This document shows, piece by piece, positions 27,471-36,625 of a DNA stretch of 64,000 nt. The notes beneath the pieces are model-generated. The model saw only the letters and a program-made list of their open reading frames with translations, had not been told where the DNA came from and made no database searches. Origin of the DNA: Priestia aryabhattai B8W22 (GTDB lineage Bacteria; Bacillota; Bacilli; Bacillales; Bacillaceae_H); NCBI RefSeq assembly GCF_000956595.1, contig NZ_JYOO01000021.1, forward strand, positions 32,974 through 96,973, in the 5' to 3' direction. The translations under genes were made by a program, and so were the position numbers. Within the stretch, counting starts at the first letter, position 1. Every line of letters starts with the position of its first letter.

Positions 27471-27518
27471 GCAATCATTTAGTAAGATCCACAATGAAAA
27501 CGCTATCATTTCTTTGTT

Positions 27519-27551
27519 CCCTTTGCAGAAGCATCCGCAAAGGGGTTTTTT
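27519..27551 (+). terminator. Terminator after the proline-catabolism operon
   Basis: CCCTTTGC paired with GCAAAGGGG around ten bases, then T6. Confidence 0.85.
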
Positions 27552-27643
27552 ATACGATTTCTCTTCCCTTTTCGTGTGTATTACGCTAAAATATAAATAC
27601 GAACAAACGTTCTTTTTTATTCCAAACAAAAAGGAGAGTACAT

Positions 27644-28447
27644 ATGAATCCTCTATCAAAATTAGAACTGCCTCCTAAGCTAGAACCTTACCGAAAAGAA
27701 ATCGAACAAACATGTAAGCCTTATATCCACCTCCATACGGTCATGAACAGTCCAAAATTATATGAAAGCAAGTTCGGCGGCAACCCTTATCTTCCTCTAG
27801 AAGCAAGTCATCCTCTAGACTCCGAGGGCAAGCCGATGCTGCTGATGGCACAAATCAATTTTTCTGAAGTTCCTTCCTATGAAAATATGCCCTCTCAAGG
27901 CATGCTTCAATTTTTCATTTGCGGAGCTGATAACAAAAACACTGGTGATGTGTATGGTCTGGATTTTGACCACCCTACGACTCAAAAAGACTTTCGCGTC
28001 GTTTTTTATGAAGATGTAACAACCGACGAAAACAAATTAACAACGGATTTTACGTATCTTGAAGACATTGACCGAGATATGTTCCCTATTCCTCAAGAAG
28101 TAGGCTTACAGTTTGAAATAAGAATCGAACCTGTTTCCCCTACTGACTATCGCTATAACGCTGTAGAACCAGGTTTTTTTGACGATGAAGAAATGGAAGA
28201 AATCTACTGGGATGAAGTTACGGGTGAGTATCACAAAATGGGCGGATACGCTTTTTTCACTCAAAGCGATCCCCGAGACTACGATGAAGCGCTGCGGGCA
28301 TACAACATTCTGCTTCTTCAATTTGCCATGGACGACGACGCTGATATTATGTTTGGTGATGCAGGAGTGGCCAATTTCTTTATTAAAGAACAAGACCTTC
28401 GCAACCGTAACTTTAAAGATGTTTTGTACAACTGGGACTGCTGTTAA
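27644..28447 (+). CDS. ywqG: YwqG-family (DUF1963) protein
   Basis: 267 residues of the DUF1963 family (B. subtilis YwqG). SKFGGNPYLP at the N-terminus, then LLMAQINFSEVP, GMLQFFI and the C-terminal LLLQFAMDDDADIMFGDAGVANFFI are the family marks. Cytosolic, acidic, function unknown; the family is often linked to toxin or immunity loci in other species, but nothing in this neighbourhood supports that. AAGGAG six bases before the ATG. Confidence 0.9.
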   Translation: MNPLSKLELPPKLEPYRKEIEQTCKPYIHLHTVMNSPKLYESKFGGNPYLPLEASHPLDSEGKPMLLMAQINFSEVPSYENMPSQGMLQFFICGADNKNTGDVYGLDFDHPTTQKDFRVVFYEDVTTDENKLTTDFTYLEDIDRDMFPIPQEVGLQFEIRIEPVSPTDYRYNAVEPGFFDDEEMEEIYWDEVTGEYHKMGGYAFFTQSDPRDYDEALRAYNILLLQFAMDDDADIMFGDAGVANFFIKEQDLRNRNFKDVLYNWDCC

Positions 28448-28453
28448 AAAACA

Positions 28454-28488
28454 CCCTCTTAGAAAAGTATCTAAGAGGGCCTTTTTTA
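28454..28488. terminator. Terminator between ywqG and the ycxB-like gene
   Basis: CCCTCTTAGA paired with TCTAAGAGGG around six bases, flanked by A and T runs, between convergent genes. Confidence 0.85.
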
Positions 28489-28503
28489 TATGGCTTTTAC
28501 TAC

Positions 28504-29025
28504 TCAGCCTGTTTTCCTTGCAGCATTCAGCATTTCTTTAAACTGCTGTAACGCTTTTACATCTGCAAATGCGCTTGTAGGAATAACATATCCGCTCATT
28601 GCACTAACAAGGATAAAGATATGTTCATCGGTTTCTCTAATTTGAGTGATGCTTGACCAAGGAGTCTTCACTTCTCCTTTTGAGCTTTTCTCTACCAAGT
28701 CCTCTTCCGTAACCATCATAGTATGCTCACCCGTCAGACTGCTGTTATCTCCTTCATTTATTACCTTTACGATGTTCTTTTTAATACTTCCGTAAAAATA
28801 TTTCGGATAAAATAAAAACCACAGCACCGCAAGCAGCGCAAACGCTACGAACATACCAAGTAAAAATTCTCCTTCAACCCACGAAACAAGCAAAGGAATA
28901 AGAAGAAAAATAAGCGACATCCATCGCTGAACTCTCAGCACTTTTTGTACTCTTTCCGAATGTTGAGCGTGATGCATGTTAAAAGCTACGTAATCATCTT
29001 TGGTTAACGTATAGTGATATTCCAT
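28504..29025 (-). CDS. YcxB-like membrane protein
   Basis: 173 residues from the ATG at 29025 (TTGGAG upstream). Architecture: a short N-terminal strand segment (YHYTLTKDDYVAF), two membrane helices (residues ~50-90), then the YcxB-like C-terminal domain (EEDLVEKSSKGEVKTPWSSITQIRET, HIFILVS, YVIPTSAF). The role of this family is unknown. Confidence 0.85.
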   Translation of the reverse strand: MEYHYTLTKDDYVAFNMHHAQHSERVQKVLRVQRWMSLIFLLIPLLVSWVEGEFLLGMFVAFALLAVLWFLFYPKYFYGSIKKNIVKVINEGDNSSLTGEHTMMVTEEDLVEKSSKGEVKTPWSSITQIRETDEHIFILVSAMSGYVIPTSAFADVKALQQFKEMLNAARKTG

Positions 29026-29207
29026 ATTAATCTCCAATTCTACTAAATAACAACAAAATAAAATATACCTCATTTGGTGTTATATGTATATAAAATTGCA
29101 CTTTTTCATAAGCTTTTCTTATGAAACACATCAACTTTTTATCATTTATTTACAGATATACTTCACGTAAACTTAACTAGTACTCTACTATTTAAGGAGG
29201 AATGTTT

Positions 29208-29594
29208 ATGACGTTTACACTGACGCATATTGATCATATTCAGCTAGCTGCACCCCCGAATTCAGAAAGCGAAGCACGACACTTTTTCGGAACCGTTCTT
29301 GACTTAACAGAAGTCGAAAAGCCGGAAAGTCTAAAAAAGCGCGGCGGCGTGTGGTTTGAGTTTGGTTCTTATCAGCTGCATATTGGTGTTGAACCTGCCT
29401 TTTCACCCGCAAAAAAAGCGCATCCAGGCTTTTTCGTTAAAAACCTCACTGCGTTAAAAGATCATCTGACTAGCTTCGGTATTTCTTTTATAGAAGACAA
29501 AAACATTCCCGGTGTCGAAAGAATTTACGTGGATGATCCTTTTGGCAACCGAATGGAGTTCTTAGAGAAAGTGAATCTTCCTGTTTCTAACTGA
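29208..29594 (+). CDS. VOC-superfamily (glyoxalase / dioxygenase-like) protein
   Basis: 128 residues from ATG 29208, six bases after AAGGAGG. Two beta-alpha-beta-beta-beta modules; metal-ligand positions include His in LTHIDHIQLA, His in YQLHIGVE and Glu in RMEFLE. VOC enzymes handle glyoxals, antibiotics such as fosfomycin, or aromatic rings; length and motif do not decide between them. Confidence 0.88.
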   Translation: MTFTLTHIDHIQLAAPPNSESEARHFFGTVLDLTEVEKPESLKKRGGVWFEFGSYQLHIGVEPAFSPAKKAHPGFFVKNLTALKDHLTSFGISFIEDKNIPGVERIYVDDPFGNRMEFLEKVNLPVSN

Positions 29595-29603
29595 GTGTTC
29601 GAC

Positions 29604-29640
29604 AAAACAAGAGCTCTTATTTACGAGCTCTTGTTTTCTT
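29604..29640. terminator. Bidirectional terminator
   Basis: AACAAGAGCTC paired with GAGCTCTTGTT around eight bases, then T4CT4. It overlaps the 3' end of the small minus-strand gene. Confidence 0.85.
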
Positions 29641-29773
29641 TTGGTCCTTCTTTTTGCTTTTCTTTCCAAAGCATGTACAGCAACAGCCCCAGTACACAAA
29701 ATGCTACGCCAAACATTGTTAAAGGAAATAACAGTGTATTAATAAAATGATGATAAACCCATGAATCGTTCAT
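29621..29773 (-). CDS. Single-pass small membrane protein (50 aa)
   Basis: Too short for standard ORF calling. It starts at ATG 29773 with GGAG eight bases upstream and reads MNDSWVYHHFINTLLFP, one helix (MFGVAFCVLGLLLYMLW) and a basic tail with KEKQKEGPKENKSS. The positive-inside rule places the tail in the cytosol. Unknown function; the coding pattern and ribosome site make it likely to be real. Confidence 0.65.
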   Translation of the reverse strand: MNDSWVYHHFINTLLFPLTMFGVAFCVLGLLLYMLWKEKQKEGPKENKSS

Positions 29774-29963
29774 CTAACCAGCTCCAATATGCACCGTTTT
29801 TTTATAGTATGCCCTACTATAACCTTTTTTATATTGTGTTAAATATCATGGTTTCTATCATATTTCTTTTTCTTTTTAATAGAGTAAATAGTAGATACAT
29901 AACATTCTCCTCTCAGAGCTCTCATCCGCTGATTTCAAAATTTCATTAGAGGAGGTTTATTCT

Positions 29964-31148
29964 ATGAAAAACAAGTTCACCGAAAAGCCTAAAAAGCTTT
30001 TTTGGATCCTTTCTTATAAATCATTAATTATCGCTATACTATTTGTTCTGTTAACATCTGCCGCTATTTTTACCGTCACGTATTCAACTCTTCAGCATAC
30101 GCTGCGCTCGAACGTTGTCTATCAAGCACTATCAAATTATAAAGCTCAAAGCTTGTTCTACTTCATGCATACGGAAAACCATCATTTCTCTCATGCCTAT
30201 GAAGAAGATTTCTCTCCGCCTCCTCTTTCTTCTGTCGCCCTGCAGCTTGCGACGAATATTCGCGTGGCGGATACAAGAAGTCTCTTTGGATCAGAACTGC
30301 CCGGCTTTTCTATTTTTGATTCTCATATTCTGTTAGCCGGTGAAGGAACGGATTATACCACGATTCCTCATGAATCAGCTCCTCCGCTCGAAAGCATTTC
30401 TGGGGAGCGTGATTTGGATCCTGCTGAAAGCAAAACGTACGAAGAAAGTAAAAAACAGTCTCAAACACAGGCCGAGCAAAGTACGGGAGACAAAAAAGTT
30501 GTGTACATCTACCACACGCACAGCTGGGAATCTTATTTTCCTTTACTTGGTATGCAAGGTGAAGCGAACGAAAATAAAGCAGTTGATAACAAAACCAACA
30601 TCACGCTCGTTGGTCAAATGCTAGGAATGGAATTAAAAGCAGACGGAATCGGCTCGGAAGTAGATACAACTAACATGACGCAAAAGCTGAATGAAAAAGG
30701 CTGGGGTACGGGACGAGCCTATGCGATGTCTCGCAGCGTGGTGGAAACGGCTCTTCAGCAAAACAAAGACGTCGATTATTTAATTGATATTCATCGTGAT
30801 TCACTGCGCCAAGAAAAAACAACGACTGCTATTAACGGAAAATCGTACGCTAAAATGATGATTGTATTAGGTGAAGCAAACCCGAAATTTGATGAAAATG
30901 TTAAAATGGCCAAAGCGATTCATGAAAAGCTAGAGGAAAAATATCCAGGCCTTAGCCGCGGAGTATTAAGCAAAAAGAAAACAAGCGGCAATAACGGGCT
31001 ATATAATCAGGACTTATCCGACCGCTCCATTTTAATTGAAGTAGGCGGCGTCGATAACAATATGGAAGAACTCACAAATACCGTCAAAGCTTTTTCTGAT
31101 GTGTTCAGCGAGTATTACTGGCAAGCTGAAAAAGTGAATGCGCAGTAA
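29964..31148 (+). CDS. spoIIP: SpoIIP-family peptidoglycan amidase / endopeptidase, not linked to gpr
   Basis: 394 residues, similar in size and over its whole length to B. subtilis SpoIIP (401). One N-terminal membrane helix (~residues 18-40), then an extracytoplasmic zinc hydrolase with YIYHTHSWESYFP, LIDIHRDS, and a C-terminal IEVGGVDNNMEE, which supply the His-His-Glu set. SpoIIP works with SpoIID and SpoIIM in engulfment. In Bacillus spoIIP normally follows gpr; here it stands alone between a small membrane gene and a terminator, so a paralogue is likely. AGGAGG precedes the ATG. Confidence 0.92.
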   Translation: MKNKFTEKPKKLFWILSYKSLIIAILFVLLTSAAIFTVTYSTLQHTLRSNVVYQALSNYKAQSLFYFMHTENHHFSHAYEEDFSPPPLSSVALQLATNIRVADTRSLFGSELPGFSIFDSHILLAGEGTDYTTIPHESAPPLESISGERDLDPAESKTYEESKKQSQTQAEQSTGDKKVVYIYHTHSWESYFPLLGMQGEANENKAVDNKTNITLVGQMLGMELKADGIGSEVDTTNMTQKLNEKGWGTGRAYAMSRSVVETALQQNKDVDYLIDIHRDSLRQEKTTTAINGKSYAKMMIVLGEANPKFDENVKMAKAIHEKLEEKYPGLSRGVLSKKKTSGNNGLYNQDLSDRSILIEVGGVDNNMEELTNTVKAFSDVFSEYYWQAEKVNAQ

Positions 31149-31187
31149 ACAAAAACTAGCTACCCCAGGTAGCTAGTTTTTGTTTTT
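31149..31187. terminator. Bidirectional terminator after the spoIIP-like gene
   Basis: AAAAACTAGCTACC paired with its complement around four bases; T5 follows. It overlaps the end of a small minus-strand zinc-finger gene. Confidence 0.85.
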
Positions 31188-31322
31188 ATGAGAGTCACGC
31201 TTCTCCTCTTCTTCACACGCAAAGCACATAAGCTTCCCTTCAACAACCACACCGTTTAAAAATCCCTCTAAACAGTACACGTTCTTTTGACATACCGTAC
31301 AGACTCCAACGTATTCTTTCAC
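31173..31322 (-). CDS. Small zinc-ribbon protein (49 aa)
   Basis: Below usual ORF length limits. It begins at GTG 31322 and has two CxxC knuckles, CTVC at residues 8-11 and CFAC near residue 33, with a further Cys at 17 between them, then an acidic-basic tail ending HKNKN. This spacing fits one small treble-clef or ribbon zinc site. The ribosome site is weak (AAGGA, 11 bases). Unknown function. Confidence 0.65.
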   Translation of the reverse strand: MKEYVGVCTVCQKNVYCLEGFLNGVVVEGKLMCFACEEEEKRDSHKNKN

Positions 31323-31358
31323 GACTTTATCAATCCTTATATCATATTAAAATTCAAA

Positions 31359-31387
31359 AAAAGAAGCTCTATTAAAGAGCTTCTTTC
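31359..31387 (-). terminator. Terminator after the PAS-GGDEF-EAL gene
   Basis: AAAGAAGCTCT paired with AGAGCTTCTTT around five bases, followed by T7 on the minus strand. Confidence 0.85.
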
Positions 31388-31405
31388 CGTACATATGATT
31401 TTCCT

Positions 31406-33121
31406 TCAATTCAACAAGCGTCTCATTTCTTCAGGAGAAAGCGGCTTATCAAATATATAGCCTTGACCGATATGACAGCCTTGTTCCATCACAAACTGCA
31501 GCTGTTCTTCGTTTTCGATTCCTTCTGCAGTTAGATCAAAATTAAGTTTTTTCCCCATTTGAATAATCGTTTCCACCAGCACTTTTCCAACTTCATCTAA
31601 GTCGTCAATAAATGATTTATCAATTTTTAACGTATTAATCGGCAAGTGTTTAAGATAGCTAAGAGAAGAGTAGCACGTTCCAAAATCATCCATTGCCACT
31701 TTTATCCCTAGACTCCGCAGGCGGTTTAACACTTTTTTCGATTCTTGACTGTTTTGAATAACGCTTTCGGTGATTTCAAGTTCGAGAAAGTGCGGCTCAA
31801 GACCTGTTTTTTGCAAGATTTGTTCAATATCCACTACGAATCGCGAGGACTTCAGCTGAATAGGTGACACGTTCACTCCTATTTTACTCGCTTTTGAATT
31901 CAGCTCCGTCCATGCTTTCATCTGCTTACACGCTTCTGCCAACACCCATTTGCCAACGGGCACAATCAGACCTACTTCTTCTAAAATAGGCAAAAATTCA
32001 TTAGGATAGACGGTACCAAATTTTGCGCTATTCCAGCGGATAAGCGCTTCTGCCCCTATGACATCAGACGTTTTTAAATCGATTAACGGCTGATAAACGA
32101 GCTGAAACTCATGTCTTTCGAGCGCATACTTTAACTCATTTTCCATGCTGATTGTTTTAATTATTCGTTCATTAGATGAAGACGAACTCATTTCATATGT
32201 GTTTCGTCCATTTCGTTTTGCTACATACATTGCAATATCTGCTTGCTTAATTAACCTGTCAATTAGTTCATCTGCGTCTTTTGGGACAATATGCTGCTGA
32301 CATTCCTTTGAAAATAGGCTAATACCAACGCTTGTAGAGGTTAGCACTTTATCACCATCTATATAAAAAGGAAGCGACATTTCCTTTACGATCTGCTCGG
32401 TCATTTCTTCAATTTCCTCAACAGTTTTTAGTGTATGCAGCACTAAAATAAACTCATCGCCCCCGTGCCGCGAGATAAAATCAGAGGACGGAATACATTT
32501 TTTTAATCTTTCTGCTACGCGCCTAAGCAGCACATCGCCGTGATGATGGCCAAGCGTATCATTTATTGATTTAAAGCGGTCTAAATCTAAAAATAAAATA
32601 GCCAGCAGTTCTGGAGATTCTTCATCTAAAAACAGTTTTTTCAGCTGTTTGTTTAACCAGTAGCGGTTAGGTAAATTGGTTAACGGATCATAATAAGCCA
32701 TTTGCTTAATTTTTTCTTCATATGCTTTTCGTTTTGTAATATCATTACGAATCGATACGTACTGATACGGCTTGCCCTGCTCATCTAAAAAAGGAACAAT
32801 GGTTGTATCCACCCAGTAGTACGAACCGTCTTTTGCCTTGTTTTTTATTTCTCCGTGCCATACCTTACCGGATCTGATCGTGCTCCATAACTCCTTAAAA
32901 AACAAGCTTGAATGATGTTTCGAATTAATAATGCGATGATCTTGTCCGAGGAGCTCATGTCTTTCATACTTAGAAATTTCACAGAATTTATCGTTCACGT
33001 GATTGATGAATCCGCGGCTATCCGTAATCGCTACAATCGATGATTCGTTTAACGCAAGTTCAATATCATTTAGTTTTTTCAGCGCTTCTTTAAATTTATA
33101 TTCAAAATGCCTGTTTTCCAT
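31406..33121 (-). CDS. PAS-GGDEF-EAL cyclic-di-GMP turnover protein
   Basis: 571 residues with no membrane helix. PAS with PAC subdomain (~20-135, including [12 protein letters not shown]), GGDEF (~140-305) with an intact HGGDEF, and EAL (~325-571) with [39 protein letters not shown] and AEGIE, so both the cyclase and the phosphodiesterase sites look functional. The PAS domain probably sets the balance. It is the gene immediately before the pga exopolysaccharide operon (separated by repeat copy B), whose synthase complex is c-di-GMP-controlled in other bacteria. The link is inferred. Confidence 0.93.
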   Translation of the reverse strand: MENRHFEYKFKEALKKLNDIELALNESSIVAITDSRGFINHVNDKFCEISKYERHELLGQDHRIINSKHHSSLFFKELWSTIRSGKVWHGEIKNKAKDGSYYWVDTTIVPFLDEQGKPYQYVSIRNDITKRKAYEEKIKQMAYYDPLTNLPNRYWLNKQLKKLFLDEESPELLAILFLDLDRFKSINDTLGHHHGDVLLRRVAERLKKCIPSSDFISRHGGDEFILVLHTLKTVEEIEEMTEQIVKEMSLPFYIDGDKVLTSTSVGISLFSKECQQHIVPKDADELIDRLIKQADIAMYVAKRNGRNTYEMSSSSSNERIIKTISMENELKYALERHEFQLVYQPLIDLKTSDVIGAEALIRWNSAKFGTVYPNEFLPILEEVGLIVPVGKWVLAEACKQMKAWTELNSKASKIGVNVSPIQLKSSRFVVDIEQILQKTGLEPHFLELEITESVIQNSQESKKVLNRLRSLGIKVAMDDFGTCYSSLSYLKHLPINTLKIDKSFIDDLDEVGKVLVETIIQMGKKLNFDLTAEGIENEEQLQFVMEQGCHIGQGYIFDKPLSPEEMRRLLN

Positions 33122-33459
33122 AGCCTATACACCTTTATCAAAATTTTAACGATAAAACAAAACCCATGACGAAATGATAGAGAGGAATCGTGAATAATGA
33201 ATATAAATTAACCAGCAACGGACAGCGGATTGGCTTGTCCGATTACCTTACATTATTAAAATAGTAAGCGTAGGATTGCTTCTTTTCCTCTTTTCACCTT
33301 TACAAACTTCTCACACGCAGTTTGTAAAAGAATTGATAGATAGTTTCGTTTATCCATGTCTTTTATCACAACTTTTCTATGGTACCATTAAAATGATTTT
33401 TATAGAAATGAAAGTATACTTTCTTCACGTAATTGACATACCTTTTGATGGTAAAAAGA
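33122..33459. other. Upstream region of the PAS-GGDEF-EAL gene
   Basis: About 340 bases, AT-rich. I see no convincing gene: the plus-strand frame at 33276-33479 has no ribosome site. A minus-strand promoter for the c-di-GMP gene must lie here but is not clear. Confidence 0.4.
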
Positions 33460-33796
33460 AAAAAGAGGCTGGGACATAACAAAATAAATCCAATCGAAAG
33501 ACGAACAAATGAGATACATGAGCTGGACTGCTTATGACACCGCAATTGATTTCCGTGCAAGGCTTCGCTTTCCGCGGGCGGCCGCTGAGCCTCCTCGTCG
33601 CTTGCGCTCCTGCGGGGTCTCACCTGTTCCGCTGTTCCCGCAGGAGTCTTCGCCTTGCCCTCCAATCAACTGCTAGAAGGAGCGAAACAAATAAAACGAT
33701 ATGCACCATCACAAAAAAAACGAACCATTCATCAAACAGGTTGATGAATGGTTCGTTTTCACTTGGGCTCAACTACTTTTGTCCCAGCCTCTTTTT
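33460..33796 (-). repeat. Dispersed structured repeat with terminal inverted repeats, copy B
   Basis: A 337-bp element. It is bounded by AAAAAGAGGCTGGGACA (33460-33476) and its exact complement (33780-33796). Inside is a GC-rich core (33541-33675), which can fold on itself (CTCCTGCGGG/CCCGCAGGAG, CAAGGC/GCCTTG, TTGATT/AATCAA). Then comes a 19-bp perfect hairpin (33717-33759) that works as a terminator. No transposase is inside. It ends 11 bases from the pgaB stop codon. Most intact of the three copies. Confidence 0.9.
33717..33759. terminator. Terminator hairpin of repeat copy B, downstream of pgaB
   Basis: AAAACGAACCATTCATCAA perfectly paired with its complement around five bases, with T4 on both strands. 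Confidence 0.85.
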
Positions 33797-33806
33797 CACT
33801 TTCTTC

Positions 33807-34673
33807 TTACGAGCTTGTCCGCGTCAACCATGGAAGAATAAGGTTTTGAAAGGTTTTGTTGTACACAACCATCCGGTTAAGATAGTACGGGTCGTTGTCT
33901 TTTGTAATAACGTGAGGGGCTAAAATAGCTGCCTGGTGAAAACCGGCATTTTTCACAATTTTAGCTACGTCATCATTTGTATTGCCATATGGATACGCAA
34001 AGTAAACAGGGTCTACTCCTAAATGTCGCTTAATCGTTTCTTTGCTTTTTCGTAAATCACGAGCAAACGCGCTGTATTTAGCAGGCGTCAGAAATAAAGG
34101 CTTGTCTTCTTCCAAGCGGTGCATGTCATATGTATGCGAACCAATGGTCGCAAGGCCGCTGTCTTTCATTTCTTTTAGCTGACTCCACGAAGCCATGTTT
34201 AAATTTTGAAAATCAGTTGCCCCCACTTGTCCTGCGATTACATATAGCGTAAACTGAATGTTTTCCTTTTTTAAAATTGGAAACGCGTTTTGATAAACAG
34301 TACGGTCAATATCATCAAATGAAATCCATACGCAGCGTTTTGGAAACGTACCTTTTTGCTGATACGTTTCAATATCTTTTGGCGTAACGAACGTAGCGTC
34401 AAGTTCCTTCAGCTTTTTCAACTGATGTTCGAAATCATTGCTGTAGACGCTGTACTCTGTCAGTTCGTCAGACTTTGTAACTGAGCTGACAACTCGATTA
34501 AACCAATTATGCTTGCGCACGCGATGATAATTTAAACCTAAGCATCCGTTCGTCTCAAGCGCTGGCTCCACGGTCGTTGTGGCTTTCGCCTTGTCTTCCC
34601 AGTTCACTGCTTTTAAAAAAACAAAAGTAACTACCGTTGCCGCTATCAAAAGAAAGAATACATATTTCTTCAT
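33807..34673 (-). CDS. pgaB: Poly-beta-1,6-N-acetylglucosamine deacetylase (PgaB/IcaB type)
   Basis: 288 residues: an N-terminal membrane anchor or signal segment (KKYVFFLLIAATVVTFVFL), then a polysaccharide deacetylase (NodB) domain. Asp-Asp in WISFDDIDRT, His in GSHTYDMH and FAYPYGN are the metal and catalytic motifs. It has IcaB size and lacks the C-terminal hydrolase domain of E. coli PgaB. It removes some N-acetyl groups from PNAG at the cell surface. ATGA overlap with pgaD. Confidence 0.92.
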   Translation of the reverse strand: MKKYVFFLLIAATVVTFVFLKAVNWEDKAKATTTVEPALETNGCLGLNYHRVRKHNWFNRVVSSVTKSDELTEYSVYSNDFEHQLKKLKELDATFVTPKDIETYQQKGTFPKRCVWISFDDIDRTVYQNAFPILKKENIQFTLYVIAGQVGATDFQNLNMASWSQLKEMKDSGLATIGSHTYDMHRLEEDKPLFLTPAKYSAFARDLRKSKETIKRHLGVDPVYFAYPYGNTNDDVAKIVKNAGFHQAAILAPHVITKDNDPYYLNRMVVYNKTFQNLILPWLTRTSS

Positions 34674-35131
34674 GCGTGCTTCCTCTCCTTAGTATGTTTT
34701 AAAGGATTAACATCAAACTCGATGTAATGCGCACGCTGAAGTTCTTGAATTTGCTCCTTAGATAAAAGCTCAAGTCGCTCTAAATCTTTTATACTCGTAT
34801 ACGCCGGCTCTTTTCGTCGGTTTAAGCTTCCAAATCTCTTTTTGTTATAGGATCTCCATAAAAAGAGAGCTAGGAAAAAGAAACAAAAAATAACGAGTCC
34901 AATCATTAAAAACGTTCGAATTTCACCGTTCGACGTTTTGAACGCAATTTTTAATACCCCGCTGTAACGATCATTTACTCCCATAACAGCTGAAAGGAAA
35001 AACCAAAGAACAACAGCACAATACAGCCAAAAAACAGATGAAATAATGATGCTTATTACCAATCGAGCAAGAGGCTGTTTGGCTTGAATCATGATTTGCT
35101 CTTCGTTAAGCCGCGGTCTGGACTGCTCCAT
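34670..35131 (-). CDS. pgaD: PgaD/IcaD-like synthase accessory membrane protein
   Basis: 153 residues, two membrane helices (VISIIISSVFWLYCAVVLWFF and FLMIGLVIFCFFFLALFLW), then a charged cytosolic tail. It sits between the synthase and deacetylase genes and overlaps the former by 43 bases and the latter by 4. Sequence similarity to PgaD/IcaD is weak, so the name depends on topology and position. In E. coli PgaC and PgaD jointly bind c-di-GMP. Confidence 0.8.
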   Translation of the reverse strand: MEQSRPRLNEEQIMIQAKQPLARLVISIIISSVFWLYCAVVLWFFLSAVMGVNDRYSGVLKIAFKTSNGEIRTFLMIGLVIFCFFFLALFLWRSYNKKRFGSLNRRKEPAYTSIKDLERLELLSKEQIQELQRAHYIEFDVNPLKHTKERKHA

Positions 35132-36345
35132 GTAGCATAGCCTCCTTTCACTCTAGATTTGATAGCACGAGGAAATGCGCCCACTACTACAATCGTATTC
35201 ACAATCCAGTAAAGCGCTGGGTACCATGCAGCCCATACGTAATACCGCTTCACATTGTCGTATTTTGAATCAATTTTCAGTGCAATAAACAGCTGAATTA
35301 AGCTTGTAAATACAAGGGAAAATGACGTAAACGTAAACCAAAACAGCATGTCTTGAGGGCTGCTCGCCGTAACAAGCAGCATGATAGTCACAAACAGCCA
35401 TGCCAATGACCAAAAGGTACTGATCCACTGCTCTAGGTAGACAATCCAAATTCTGCGCTGCTTCCATTTCAATAATACTTTCCAGTGGCGAAGCATTACC
35501 TCTTGTCCGCCTTGAGCCCAGCGTACTCGTTGCTTCCAAATGCCTTTTAAGGTTTCGGGCACAAGCATCCAGCACAATGCCCGCGGTTCATAGCGGATAT
35601 CCCAAAAGCGCTGCTGCAGCTTCCAGCTCACGGCGATATCTTCCGTAATCATGTCACGATCCCACAGCCCGACGTCCACAAGTGCTTTCTTTCGAAAAGC
35701 TACTACTACGCCTGAGACCGTCATTACTTTTCCTAAAATTCGCTGTGTTCGTTTAATAGAACCGATAATAGAAGAATACTCAACTAGCTGAATGCGACTC
35801 AGCAGCGTATTACGGTTTCGAATGCGCGGATTTCCGGTAACGGCTCCCAGCCGTTCCCCTTTATGAAGAAAATGATGGATTAGATAATATGGAGCGTCTT
35901 GATCTAAAATAGCGTCAGAATCTAAGCAGATTAAAAACTCAGCTTTAGATGCGTGCGCACCTAAATGTAACGCGTTGGCTTTTCCTTTATTTTCATAAAG
36001 CTGAATCACACGAACTTCAGGGTGATTTCTGCTGATTTCCTTTAAAATATCAGCTGTTCCATCCGTACTGCCATCGTTAATAAGGATGATTTCTTTAGAC
36101 GGATATTCTAACGCCAAAAGGTGCTTAAGCGTTTCTTCAATCGTCTCTTCTTCGTTATAGCAAGGCACTAAAAAGCTCACTAACGGCCATTCAATTGTTG
36201 AAAAATCAACTTTAGGATCTCGGTCGCGATAGCGTATGTAAATAAGCGTGCCTGCAATCCAAAATAAAGACATAATAAATGGATACCAGAATACAAAGCT
36301 CGCAAGCTTTTCAAATCCAGGTATTAATACGTGTTGCATATTCAT
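35089..36345 (-). CDS. pgaC: PNAG synthase, family 2 glycosyltransferase (PgaC/IcaA)
   Basis: 418 residues: one N-terminal helix, a GT2 catalytic domain and three to four C-terminal helices. Processive-synthase motifs are all present: INDGSTDG, CLDSDA (DxD), MITEDIAVSW (TED) and QRVRWAQGG (QxxRW). It polymerises UDP-GlcNAc into beta-1,6 poly-N-acetylglucosamine and extrudes it. First gene of pgaC-pgaD-pgaB; an IcaC-like acyltransferase is absent. GGAGTC precedes the ATG. Confidence 0.94.
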   Translation of the reverse strand: MNMQHVLIPGFEKLASFVFWYPFIMSLFWIAGTLIYIRYRDRDPKVDFSTIEWPLVSFLVPCYNEEETIEETLKHLLALEYPSKEIILINDGSTDGTADILKEISRNHPEVRVIQLYENKGKANALHLGAHASKAEFLICLDSDAILDQDAPYYLIHHFLHKGERLGAVTGNPRIRNRNTLLSRIQLVEYSSIIGSIKRTQRILGKVMTVSGVVVAFRKKALVDVGLWDRDMITEDIAVSWKLQQRFWDIRYEPRALCWMLVPETLKGIWKQRVRWAQGGQEVMLRHWKVLLKWKQRRIWIVYLEQWISTFWSLAWLFVTIMLLVTASSPQDMLFWFTFTSFSLVFTSLIQLFIALKIDSKYDNVKRYYVWAAWYPALYWIVNTIVVVGAFPRAIKSRVKGGYATWSSPDRGLTKSKS

Positions 36346-36537
36346 TCTTCTGACTCCTTCACACCAATTAAAATTGCACAGAGTGACAATTTTATCACTA
36401 AATTGGTTAAATAGAACATAGTAATTTTAACCATCTAAAAAAGAGTCTTTTAAACTACTTTTATTCCTATATTATACAACCTTTATATGTAAGCAAGAAG
36501 CACCAATAAAGGATGGGCAAGTTACCTACTTAAAGAA

Positions 36538-36566
36538 TTGACATATAGTATCTGTGTAGATTAAAA
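36538..36566 (+). promoter_or_regulatory. Putative promoter of the ferritin gene
   Basis: A perfect TTGACA, 17-base spacer and poor -10 (TTAAAA), 60 bases before the start codon. The weak -10 suggests an activator or an alternative start. Confidence 0.4.
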
Positions 36567-36625
36567 GCGTGATGATTGCAGGTAGTATACGAAAGAAACC
36601 CTTTCCCTAAGGAGGAATAACAACT

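Noticed and set aside
29761..29949. Plus-strand 62-aa hydrophobic frame before the spoIIP-like gene
   Set aside because: No ribosome site; it overlaps the start of a better-supported small gene on the other strand and AT-rich spoIIP upstream sequence.
33276..33479. Plus-strand 67-aa frame upstream of repeat copy B
   Set aside because: No ribosome site, runs into the repeat, poor composition.
33366..33665. Minus-strand frame starting MEGKAKTPAGTAEQ, repeated at 49927-50175 as MEGKAKTPAGQAEE
   Set aside because: Both frames are produced by the structured repeat core; the downstream sequence differs completely between copies and there is no ribosome site.
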